Origin: Trogon surrucura
Lineage: Eukaryota > Chordata > Aves > Trogoniformes > Trogonidae
Assembly: GCA_020746105.1 (NCBI GenBank)
Contig: CM036618.1
Span: 112,909,308 to 112,973,307 of the forward strand
DNA: 64,000 nucleotides
Direction: 5' to 3'
In this document: one piece after another, positions 1 through 10,440 of the stretch
Position numbering within the stretch: the stretch's first letter is position 1
Layout of the letters: every line of letters starts with the position of its first letter
Translations under genes and position numbers: made by a program
Notes under the pieces: generated by a model
Told to the model about the DNA's origin: nothing
The model's database searches: none
What the model saw: only the letters and a program-made list of their open reading frames with translations

Positions 1-1665
1 CTTTGGTTCCTTTTTTAAAGATGGGGGTTATGTTCCCCCTTTTCCAATCTGCAGGAACCTCACCAGACTGCCAGGACCTCTCAGATATGATGGCTAGTGA
101 CCTAGCAACTTCAGCTGCCAGTTCCTTCAGGACCCATGGATGCACCTCATCAGGTCCCATGGACTTGTGCACTTTCAGGTTCTCTAGGTGTTCCCAGACC
201 TGATCTGCTCCTACCCTGGGTGGTTCTTCATTCTCCCAGACCCAATCAACACCCTTTGTGATTTGGGTCGTGTGGTTCGAGTGGTTGCCAGTGAAGACTG
301 AGGCAAAAAAGTTGTTGAATATTTCAACCTTCTCCGCATCCTCAGTAACCAGGTCACCTGCATCGTTTCGGAGAGCCGCACATTCTCTCTCGTTTTTCTT
401 TTTTCTCTTATCTACCTGTAAAATCTTTTCCTGTTATTTCTAATATCTCTGGCCAGATTTGACTCTGTCAGGGCCTTAGCTTTCCTAAACTGGTCTCTGA
501 TTACACGAGCAACTTCCTTGTAATCATCCCAGGTTACCAGTCCCTGCTTCCACGCTTTGTGTATTCCCCTTTTGTATTTGATTTTCGCCAGGAGTTCTTT
601 GTTTATCCATATAAGTCTCCCGGTGGTTTTGCCTGATTTCTTCCTTTGAGCTTGGAGGAGATGATCCTTGAAAGTCAACCAGCTTTCTTGGGCTCCCAGT
701 CCCTCCACGGCTTGATCCCATGGCACACTACTAAGGAGGTATCTGAAGAGGTGAAAGTCAGCTCTTCTGAAGTCAAGGGTATCAAGCTTGCTGAGCTTCC
801 CCCTCTTAGCTGCCCTTAGGATCTCAAACTCCACCATCTCATGGTCTCTGCAGCCAAGGCTACCCACAAGTTTAACATTACCCACCAGCCCTTCCCTATT
901 GACGAGAACGAGATCTAACGTTACGCCTCTCCTCGGTGGTTCCTCTATCACTTGGATAAGGAAGTTATCATCAATGCATTCCAGGAACCTCCTGGATTGC
1001 TTGTTCCCTGCCGTCTTGTTTTTCCAATTGATGTTGGGGTGATTAAAATCCCCCATGAGGACCAGGGCTTGTGAAGGAGCAGCATTCATAAGCGTATCTG
1101 CTTATGAAGGGTCTCGTCCACTTGGTCTTCCTGATTGGGTGGTCTGTAGCACACCCCCACTGTAAAGTCTCCTACCCTTCCTTTCACCCTGGTCTACAGG
1201 CACTCGGTTCTTTCATCATCACTTGCCAGGTGGACCTCCGTGCATTCTAGCCGTTCATTGACATAGAGGGCAATACTCCCTCCTCATCTTCTCTGCCTGT
1301 CCTTCCTGAACAGTTTGTACCCTTCTAGTCCAACACAACAATCACAGGAGTCATTCCACATGTCTCTGTGATGCCGTCAGGTCATAGCACTGCAGAGTCA
1401 CAAGCATCTCCAGCTCCTCTCGTTTATTCCCCAAGCTGCGGGCATTCATATAAAGGCATTTAAGTTGGGCCCCTGATAGGGTACCTGGAGCCCCCAATAA
1501 AGTACAGGTTGTACTTCATCTGTGCTAGTGACTCTGCTTCTGATGTCACTGTGTGTATCCCAGGGTCGTTTTCATTTGATTTAGTTGTAACCCCTTCCCC
1601 CTTCATATCTAGTTTAAAGAACGTTCTATGATATTCTTGATTTGTTTCCATAAGGATCAGCAACA
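1..1665 (-). mobile_element. CR1 LINE, 5' part of ORF2 (endonuclease and start of reverse transcriptase)
   Basis: Non-LTR retrotransposon read on the minus strand. From 5' (right) to 3' (left) its translation shows a segment with NARSLGNKREEL (about 1,440), the endonuclease start with ITET, GVCYRPPNQ (about 1,140), GDFNHPNINW (about 1,040), CRDHEMVEFEI (about 830), then the linker and early RT with HKSMGPDEVHP (about 150) and NITPIFKKG at the very left edge. That order is the normal CR1 ORF2 order. RT continues outside the window, so the 3' end is not seen. Most CR1 copies are 5'-truncated, so keeping the endonuclease half is uncommon. Damage: a one-base deletion just after TET, a frame change near 1,090, and an in-frame stop at 412-414. 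The right limit is approximate; similarity fades near 1,660. Confidence 0.9.
412..1089 (-). pseudogene. CR1 ORF2 endonuclease-domain remnant (225 codons open)
   Basis: Longest open stretch in the CR1 at the left edge. The family enzyme is an AP-endonuclease-like nuclease that nicks target DNA for target-primed reverse transcription. Residues about 12-22 hold GDFNHPNINW, with the conserved Asp and Asn. Residues about 78-90 hold CRDHEMVEFEI, matching the family Asp-His motif near the domain end. After this comes the charged linker typical of CR1 between nuclease and RT (WINKELLAKIKYKRGIHKAWK region). The ATG at 1087-1089 is internal to the family protein and is only where the frame reopens: the preceding codons of the element, DETLHKQIR, lie in another frame. 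The 3' stop at 412-414 interrupts the protein, and the same frame continues as CR1 linker and early RT to the left edge. It cannot make a full protein. Confidence 0.85.
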
Positions 1666-1887
1666 TTTACCTTTTCACATGCAGCTAACATACGTGTTGT
1701 CTTCCAAATTTTATCTAAATAACCCACAAAACATAGATATGTATTACAGCAACCCAAGGGGGTTTGGTACAAAATGACCTTCATAAGGTTAAGCTACTAT
1801 CTTCACCTATAAGTACATTTTTAAAATTTCTCAGTATGATTTCCTGGATTGCAGGCTATATGTGTCATCCCAAGTTAGAAGATTCCA

Positions 1888-1980
1888 GACTAGTGTAGGT
1901 GATCCTGCTCTGGCAGGGGGGTTGGACTAGATGATCTTTGAGGTCCCTTCCAACCTTTAACATTCTGTGATTCTGTGAAT
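1888..1980 (+). mobile_element. CR1 3' tail
   Basis: Carries the CR1 3' untranslated signature: TCTGGCAGGGGGGTTGGAC, then GATGATCTTTGAGGTCCCTT, ending in repeats of the ATTCTGTG type. The right end is the true element end; the left end is 5' truncation. It lies about 220 bp from the minus-strand CR1 and is oriented oppositely, so it is a separate insertion. Confidence 0.85.
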
Positions 1981-4462
1981 GTCTCAGTCTGATTTTGGAT
2001 TATAGAGGGTAAAGGAAAAACATCCTTAGCTCCTGTGCAACCTATGTTGCCTTCCTTAAAAATGCAAGATCAACCCATCAGCATCTTGGTATCAAGTACC
2101 ATAGGACATGGACTTAGTTATAATTATCTCTCTCCTGGGTTGTCTGTTCTAAAGACTGTCCCTCAACCATCTCATCTTGCTGGACTCTTCATTGAGGGTT
2201 TCTGGCGAGAAGAGGTTCTGTATTTTAAGTTGTGCCAGCCCTCCTCGGACCCCAAAACAATCTCTTCATCTTCTAGTACTAGTAATGGGAACAAGGCTTT
2301 TCAGGTTGTATGACAGCAAAACAGCCAAGCCCAGAGGTTGAGGCAGATTACTGAGCTGCTCACTACACCAACAGGTCCATAAATTACATCCCTTGTGGGA
2401 AAGGTCATGATGAACCCCATGAGGGTTTTCAGATGGTATCAAAACTGATGAGAATTTGTTCAGGACACAAGGGGACAAACTCTCACATCTCATTTAACCT
2501 TATCTGCACCCAGCCAAACATCCCCCCTAAAAAACAGATTGCAATATTTTTGTTATTAAGACCAATTTATATTATCTTTGTCTTCCCTGGTTTTGGCACA
2601 CAGTTTAAAATATGAATCACAGTGAAACATCTTTCTGGCTCATTATACTCAGGTAAGAACTCAATTTCATGAAATTAGAGTCAATCTCAAGAGCTCTAAA
2701 GTAATTCCAGAGGAATTGTGCTGACCAGAATAACAGGGTTAGAAGTTAAGTACAATGGCATATAAGACAAGAAATATTTTCTTCCTAATGTCAGATTCTT
2801 TGTAGAACTTGTCTGCTCTATTTTTAAGGTGTATTCCTCCATTTTCCTCCATGAAAACATCTAATCTGTCACTTTTTAAAAAAGAAAATCACAGATACAG
2901 TAACTGCATATAAAACTTATAACAAATGCATGTCTCTCTTTCTGAGAGCATATAAACCATAATTTGATTATGTCAAATAATCTCCCTATAATTATAATTT
3001 AATCATCTTATAATAATTTCTTATAGATTTCATTTTGAATCACTGTTTTAACTCTAGATGAAAAAACTAACATGTCAAACATAAAAGGAAAATTTGGATT
3101 GAAATCGTATATGGGAACATAATTATACAGCAATTAAAATACAATTGCATGATGATTACTAGAAAATTTAGAGCAACCGACATAGTAAAGGCATTTTTCT
3201 CTTTTAGTATGGTATTTTAGATGATTTTCTTTCTTCTATTTTAACAACTCCATCATCTTTCTTATTTTACCACAACGTAATTTTACATGGAATTTTATTA
3301 AAAAAAAAAAAACAAAACAAACATTTTCTTGGAGTCACTTAAATTTCTTGTGCTACGTACCTCATGTAAAGCAAGGTTTGAGTCACATCACTATCACCTT
3401 TCTATTTATTGACATTGAATGTTAAACTAACACTCAGTTAACATGCCTGGTCACTCAGTAGGAAACGTGAGCCTTTCTCTATGAAATCATTTCTATTTCA
3501 AGACACAATATTAATCTGAAAGCAATTCACAACTGCACATTTTGCAAAACACTGTAGTGTGAATAACCCTTTGTATGAGGTCTCAATTCTACAAAAAGGT
3601 TAAAATGTGCTTAAGACTCTTTGAAATGACTTTCTGAAGACCTACATTACTAATACAGTGAAATAAGTATGCTAGATAGGCTTTCATCAGTGTGATAGTT
3701 TCCCTTTTTCTTTTATTATTTTTCTTTTTTTTTTTACAGAAAACCTTTGTACTCAGCTGCGGCAATTTTGTCATTCTTACTAGTTCTAACTGTTCTCTAA
3801 ACTCTATCTTAACAGCCCACAAATATGTGTATCACATGAAAAATGTAATAGTTGCATGTGAAAGGGGATAAATTTTCTAATATCTGTGATTTGCACAATG
3901 CACCAAATATCCAACCTTAGGCTATGAGTTGGAGATGCATTTTTTTTGCAGCTAAGCTTTTTTATATTCACAGTGTAAATGGAAATTTGTATTTGTTCAC
4001 AAAACAATTATATTAAGCATCTAGAAGCTATTCCTCTGTGTACAAAAATCTGATAACAATCATGAATATGCAAATTTTAATTATGTACACTTTTTAAAAG
4101 ACTAGCCCATAACAGCTCAAGTACTTTTCTCTGTCTTTAATCAATTGTCTTGTTTAGTGCTTAAACACAATGCACGTAACTACCAACAATGTAAAACTGA
4201 GGAAGCAAGAGAAAAGGCTAAGAGCTATTGCAGAGAAAATTAATCGCTTTATGACAACAGCAACCAATTGTGAATTAATATTTAACTAGTGAGTGATAAG
4301 TCCTTGAAGCAATCTCTCATACAGGTATGTCCCAATAGGTAAATCAAGGTAGAAGGCAGAGATTATCTAAGTGTTTGGTTACACTTGACAGAAAATAATG
4401 TTTGTTGTAAGAATAATTCATGACGTACTGTGCTTCAAAACTAGTCCTTTCCTTGTTTAGAT
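1981..4462. other. No gene or repeat recognised
   Basis: AT-rich sequence with an A-run at about 3300-3312 and a T-run near 3728. I see no repeat family, exon-like frame or RNA gene in it. Open frames here are short and unrelated to anything I recognise. Confidence 0.5.
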
Positions 4463-4524
4463 TTGGGTGTTGCAAACTAGATGATCTTTAAGGTCCCTTC
4501 AAAACCAAACTATTCTGTGATTGT
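4463..4524 (+). mobile_element. CR1 3' tail, very short
   Basis: ACTAGATGATCTTTAAGGTC followed by a C/A-rich stretch and CTATTCTGTGATTGTTG is the last roughly 60 bp of a CR1. It lies immediately 5' of a second CR1 tail in the same orientation. Confidence 0.75.
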
Positions 4525-4564
4525 TGTGGCCATCATTTAACAAGTTATACTTATTTTTTAAAAG

Positions 4565-4757
4565 AGCATTACTCCCAGACCCCTCATTTCCAGGGAGGTT
4601 GTGGAGTCTCCTTCTCTGGAGACATTCAAGACCTGCCTGGACACGTTCCTGTGTAACATTATCTAGGCGTTCCTGCTCTGGCAGGGGGATTGGACTTGAT
4701 GATCTTTCGAGGTCCCTTCCAATCCCTAACATTCTGTGATTCTGTGTGATTCTGTGA
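4565..4757 (+). mobile_element. CR1 3' end
   Basis: Begins with the codons around CCAGGGAGGTTGTGGAGTC, which encode the C-terminal REVVES-type stretch of ORF2, runs through TCTGGCAGGGGGATTGGAC and TCGAGGTCCCTTCCAATCCC, and ends in ATTCTGTGATTCTGTG repeats. About 190 bp, 5'-truncated. Confidence 0.88.
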
Positions 4758-4919
4758 AGTACTGACAGAAAGGTAAAAGCAGAAAAAGAGACTAAAGAGA
4801 TTGACCTACAAGGAAAGACATATCTACGGAAATGGATATACTTTGTCTGAGAAAAAAACATCAGCATGAAGTACCTGGATAGACACAGTTAGCTTTTTAA
4901 AGGTGTGTCTTATGAGAGA

Positions 4920-5028
4920 GCATTATGGTCCAGTGGCGAGGGTGGAAGACAAGGACTCGAGGCAGCTGGCTTCAGCTACATCTGTCAAGGATAGTCTGTT
5001 GTATGTCCTTGGGTGAGACACAGGACTG
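4920..5028 (+). repeat. Possible ancient MIR-like tRNA-derived SINE
   Basis: The order of short matches resembles MIR: a CAGTGGCGAGGGTGGAAGAC stretch where MIR has the tRNA-like AGTGGTTAGAGCAC box, then AGGACTCGAGG, then TGTCCTTGGGTGAGACAC where MIR has its GTGACCTTGGGCAAGTCAC motif. The match is weak and interrupted, and this is recognition from memory without alignment. Confidence 0.38.
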
Positions 5029-7248
5029 AGTGTAACCCAACTGTGGTTCAATAGTAGACCAGATTTAGACTGGGCACTGTAGCCCTTTAGCTGACATGAT
5101 GTGGAGCTCACAAGTGGGTCACCTGAGCACCTCAGGTACCGTGTGGCTTTTGCACTAATCTCCAAACTGAAGGAGGCCACACTAGTTCAAGCTAGGTCAG
5201 ACAGGTCTACCATTCGGAGCCTCGATGTAAATGCTTCGTTTTGGTTCCCACCTCTTGCCACAACAGCATTGCAAGGATAAAAGAAGAAAGCATGTGAGCA
5301 CTCAAACTGCAGAAACAGAAAGAGGGAAGAAGTGAAATCTTGTCACCTACGACTGGTAAATATGCATACACCTTTAGAGAAATTACCTGTCAAAATCTGA
5401 TCGGCTCACAAGTAGTCGCCTAAGAGAAGCTGCAGAATTTCAACCACCTATCAACAATTTTCAGACTAGTGTCAGTGTAGAAAATACAAGAAAATTTGAA
5501 AACACAGAACTAGAGTAAAACAGTGACATCTGCCTGATTTTGCAAAGAACCTACAACAAGACCTCTCACCAGAAAGAACAGAAAATCATTTCTGTGTGCA
5601 TGATCTCAGAAGCCACTGATGATATTTTACTGGCTGTAGTGAGTGCACATCAACAAAGGTAAGTTTGGGGAGGGAAGACACTGAATTCTACACTGGTGGC
5701 CTCTCTCTGGTCATGGTCTGAACAAATACCACAGAGAACGAATAAAAACATACAAAGTACAGTCCATTCTCCTTAAACAAACTCTGCTTTGAACATCTGT
5801 GGAAAAAAGAAGCAGCACAGTGTCTTGTCTAAGTAAGGTGAAGGCAAAATAGAGGCAGAAACCCAGCACTGGATGGCAGAGGTCTCCTTAAAAATAATTA
5901 TTTTCAGCATTATTTCCATAGCGATTTGAACTGTTGGCATCAGAATCTCTTACCAAAGGACAGGATTTCACGCCCTGCATTCCCTGCTCTTCTGTTTGTT
6001 TTTATTTTGGCATGCAATGGTCTCTGTTTAACATAGTTTCGAACTGTATATAGCACTGTGTATCAGTTCTGTAACACATGAGACAGCCACAGAGACAGCT
6101 ACTTGTCTCAACAGCCTTGAAAGCAGACCTGGTAGCAACCACCGCTTTCACCGCTGTGAAAAAGAGCAAGAACGGTTCATGACAGGGGAGCTGGCCTCTG
6201 CAGGGTAGACTGCCTCTTCTCCCAGGTGGCACTCCCTCTGATGACTAAAGGTGTTTATTTCATATGCATCTTTTAAGGGAAGTAGTAGCTTTTAAATCCT
6301 TAAGAGAACCTATCATAAGGCCTGGGACTCAAGCAGAAAGAGAAATGTGAGAATAAGAATATATTAGAAAGAATACAAAAAAAACCAAACAAAAATCTAC
6401 ATATCTTTTGAAAGAGCTTGCTGTATTCATCAGACTGATTTGTTGCTGTTAAATAATGGGTACACTTACAGGGTTTTCTTTGTTGTTTAATTTCCTACAG
6501 CACCAAGATCTTTGTATTGTAATTCTGCTGCTATTTGTGACAGCTTATGGTGTTTCAGAGGTACTTTTTGAAAAGCAGTCTCAGCATAAAATTAGTGTTT
6601 GGAGGCTCTCCTCTAGGTAGGGACCTCATCTGTCAGGGATCTTGGAAAGCCTGGAACAATTTAGGTAGACAAGGGTTAACAGAAGGATTCCCGGTGATTT
6701 AAGGGGAATCTGAAGCTATTTGCACGGCCTGAGGTAGTAACTGACTTTGAAGGCAGGTGAGACAGAAAGTATAATGCCTTGAATTTAGTGGTTGAGACCA
6801 CAGGCACATGAGGTTGCGGAAGAGTGGGAGATCTTCAACTGTTTGCTTTTTCATTATATGTAAATCTTGTCATCCTTTTTTTCTTCTCAAAGGCTAAATC
6901 CATAATTTAGATTTCTAAACCCCAAATTTAAAATCTACAAAATGTACATTTAAGTAGTGCAAACAAATTATGCAGAGGCTAAGAATGCATAGGCATAAGT
7001 CCACAAGGAACCTTAGAGATATTTTTGTCCTGACATTAATAGATCTGGGATTAATAAAAGTGAAATTTCACTGGCTGACTAAAATTCAAACCTGCCATCA
7101 ATGCTTACTCAATTTTCATTTCACTAAGACCTGGTACAAAGGTATTTAGGAGCTGATATTCTTCTCTGTACTTGCTAGCCATAAAGTCTCCCATTGGTTT
7201 TACATTCTTCTCTGTTTACCTTGATTTTATCTCATTTAATTAATGCCT
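5029..7248. other. No gene or repeat recognised
   Basis: Apparently unique, moderately AT-rich DNA. No repeat signature, splice-framed exon or RNA gene stands out. Small open frames on either strand have no recognisable domain. Confidence 0.5.
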
Positions 7249-7249
7249 A

Positions 7250-7342
7250 GTTGAGAGATGTCCTTGCCTGTGGCAGGGAGGTTGGATTAGATGATCTCTA
7301 AGGTCCCTTCCAACTTGGGCCGTTTTATGATTCAATGATGAA
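7250..7342 (+). mobile_element. CR1 3' tail
   Basis: GTGGCAGGGAGGTTGGATTA and GATGATCTCTAAGGTCCCTT mark the CR1 3' untranslated end; the terminal repeats are degraded (GTTTTATGATTCAATGATG). Confidence 0.83.
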
Positions 7343-8119
7343 TATCAGTTCATACCCTTTGTAAATATGCAGAACCACAGAAACCTAGAAATTAAGGCAG
7401 GTGGTGGCCCCTGTAGCACGACTTGACTACCCTGGCAAAGGGGTAGAGGATATCTCTAAAAGGTTGGAAGAAAGTCAGTCCCTCATGCACATAAGGGTAA
7501 TATCCAAGGAGCAGGAGCTACAGCTACTGCTTTGCAAACTTCTTCGTGTTTTGTTGAGAATCAACAGCCTGTTCAGCCTTCCACCCCCAGCTGTCCCTCT
7601 CATGGACTTCTGACCAAGCAGAAGGAATAATTCATAGCTGTGTAAGGCAAATACACCTCAGAATTGCTGTCCATAACAAAAATGCTTTCCTACAGTCACC
7701 TGGTAAAGCAGCTGCTACAGTTTAACACTTCATTGACCCACAGGAAAAAGAGACTGAAGGCTCCATAAATGGGTCAAAGCCATCATTATAGGATAGAAAA
7801 CTGTCTAAGTAGTAAAATAAATTAGTCTAGGCACAGAACTGTTCTACTGTGGACAGATTATTACAGGTATCTATCATATCAAAACAAAAACTAAGTGCGT
7901 AAGAAATGCCACATTTCAATGGACAGGTCATCCCCTAAGCCCAGCACTCACTCTGTGTGTCTGTGGCAGCAGGGGACACTGGCCAGGGGGTGCCTGGGCA
8001 CTCTCTGCTGTTGGTTCCCCTCATGACCCCTCCCAGCATCCACAGCTGTCACCACTGGGTGAAGGAGCACACATCCTTTCCTGTTCCTAATTTGAAAACT
8101 GATGTTCATGAAAGGGCAT
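7343..8119. other. No gene recognised; mildly GC-richer segment
   Basis: Sequence from about 7,930 to 8,060 is richer in G+C than its surroundings (repeated CCCCTC and CAGCA). I could not match it to a repeat. No exon-like frame is evident. Confidence 0.4.
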
Positions 8120-8500
8120 AATGCTGCTCTGACCCTGTGGATATGGACTGCCCCATGTATTCCTCAGGCAACAAGTTCCAGATGTTCACCAGCCCCTGGG
8201 TAAGGAAGTAATTCCTTTAATTACTTCAAGCAATAGTTCAAAGAAATACCCCTAGCACTGAAGTTTTGCGTTTGCTATATTCACCACCACCCAGAGTTTG
8301 CAAATCTCAGTTCTAGCCCTTCTCAGCCCCTTGCTGTTTATAACAGATGTGCCAAACCAGCCTCTCCAGTGTCTCCTCCCACAGCAGCAGTTACAACCCC
8401 GACCTCAGGTCAGTTGCCTTTCCTCACGCCTTCTCTTAGCTCTGTCCTGCCTGAGATGTGGCCACCAGAATAGCACCAAAGTAACGTGCCCACTACAGGT
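8120..8500 (-). mobile_element. Old, eroded CR1/L3-type LINE relic
   Basis: Read on the minus strand, about 8160-8225 resembles the end of a CR1-superfamily ORF2: an FLTQGLVNIWNLLPEE-like string corresponds to the [17 protein letters not shown] region of younger CR1 copies. Farther 5' (about 8,440-8,480) LFWWPHLRQD resembles the VQFWAPQ-KKD region. The order and orientation agree, but most codons between are unrecognisable and frames are broken. It is clearly older than the other CR1 copies here and could belong to another CR1/L2-clade family. Confidence 0.42.
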
Positions 8501-9569
8501 CTGCACTACAGTAAAACTGTTTCCTCTCTCTTTTCCCACTACCTCTTCTGAGAAGATGCTGCATAAGATACCACATATCACCCCTTTAAATCGACCGTGA
8601 ATCCAAGCAGCTTGATACAATTATTCCATGCCCTTCCTTCTACTTCCTAATTCTCTTTTCTGCCCAAAGCACAAGTAAAATGTCAGGTTTTACAGCAGAT
8701 CATAATACTTTTTAAGCCAAAGACAATGCATGCAAAAAAACACATGAATCTTTTTTACTGTATTAGAACCATTTTTGTATTTACCATTAGATCTTTCCTT
8801 TCAAATGACTATTTAACTGTAGCTTCTTTATGATCTAGCTCCAATGCTGTCAAGACAGAGGCAGGTCTTAATGCAATTACCCATTTAGGGTTTAAAGGCA
8901 GAACAGATCATTAATTTTCATAAAAGCAAGTAAAGATTCAAACACCCAGAAGGGAAATGCTTAAGTGCATTCTCAATATTAGACACATTATTTAAATACT
9001 AGATAGAATAAAGACTTAAATGAGCTTCACCAGCCACAATGTCCTTACCAATACCTATGTCCATTAATTACATCTTCTTCTCTTCCTTAAACCTTTTCAT
9101 TAGACATGACCATTTTAAAACCATTTTCAGCTGAAAGACTATTGTTTCTCCCAATTGTAAAGAGATTATGAAATGGCATATATAAGTAGTATAATCAAAA
9201 AGCAGAATCTAGTATCTTTCAAAAGTCATCATGCAAAACTGTTAGCAATGATTAATGACTTTTAGACAACCAGCACACTTTGGTTCTCAAGTGCTATTTT
9301 CAGCACTTTACATAAGTATGTGCAGATCTAAACGTGTGTCTTAAAGGAAGCAAAGTAAAGAAGTGTCACAGATTAATATATCGCAGTCATCTACAATCGT
9401 CAATGGACTGTAACAAATAAATAACAAACATAAAATCCAAGAGGAAACAGCTAAAATAAAGTTGTCAACTATAAACCTTGAAATTACTCTATTAGGAAGA
9501 TAGGTGGCAATGACATTTAATAAAATATGAAAGGAATGCATTGCCATAAATGAGGATTATGAGATACTA
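8501..9569. other. No gene or repeat recognised
   Basis: AT-rich DNA without a recognisable element. It ends where the CR1 at 9,570 begins. Confidence 0.5.
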
Positions 9570-10440
9570 CCATGGCAAGTTTGCAGATGACACCAAGCTG
9601 TGTGGTGTGATTGATATACCAGAGACACCCAATGTCATCCAGAGGGACCTGGAGAAGCGGGCCCATGTGAACTCCATGAGGTTCGACAAGGCCAAGTGCA
9701 AGGTCTTGTTCTGGGGTTGGGAATCTTCTCATTATCAATAGAAGCTGGAGGATGAAGGGATTGAGAACAGCCCTGAAGAATAGGTCTTGGGTTACTGGTG
9801 GATAAAAAAAACTTAACATAAGCCAAAAATGCAGGCTTGCAGCCCAGAAGGCCTATCACATCCTGGGATGCACCAAAAGAGGCATGTCCAGAAGGTCAAG
9901 GGAGATGATTCTGCCCTTCTCTCCTCTGGTTGAGACCTTACCTGGAGTACTGTGTCTGGAGCCCTCAACACAAGAAGGACATGGACCTGTTGGAGCAGGC
10001 CCAGAGAAGAGCCACAAGGATGACCAGAGAGCTGGAGCATCTCTGCTCTGAGGACAGGCTGAGACAATCGGGGTTGGAGAAGAGAAGGCCCCGGGGAGAC
10101 CTTATAACAGCCTTCCAGTACCTGAAGCGGGCAAAGCTGGGGGGGACTGCTTACAAGGGATAAGCAGCAGTAGGACGAGGGGCAATAGTTGTAAACTGGA
10201 GCAGGATAGATTTAGATTAGACATTAGGAAGAAGTACTTTTTTATGAGGGTGGTGAAACACTGGAACAGGTTGCCCAGAGAGGTGGTGGAGGCTCCATCC
10301 CTGGAGGCATTCAAGGTCAGGCTGGATGGGGCTCTGAGTAACCTGATCTAGTTAAAGATGTCCCTGCTCACTGCGGGGGAATTGGACTAGATAACCCTTA
10401 AAGGTGCCTTCCAACTCAGCTCATTCTATGATTCTATGAT
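9570..10440 (+). mobile_element. CR1 LINE, 3' half of reverse transcriptase to 3' end
   Basis: 5'-truncated copy that begins almost exactly at the RT active-site motif: FADDTKL is at 9580-9600 with both catalytic aspartates kept. Farther on, conceptual frames show [39 protein letters not shown] (about 9,950), [15 protein letters not shown] (about 10,070) and [20 protein letters not shown] (about 10,240), the usual CR1 C-terminal order. The 3' untranslated part has GGGGGAATTGGACTAGAT and ends in ATTCTATGATTCTATGAT. Several frame changes and stops make it a dead copy. Confidence 0.92.

Noticed and set aside
788..1042. Plus-strand frame opposite the endonuclease remnant
   Set aside because: The minus strand carries clear CR1 endonuclease motifs; the plus frame is a shadow.
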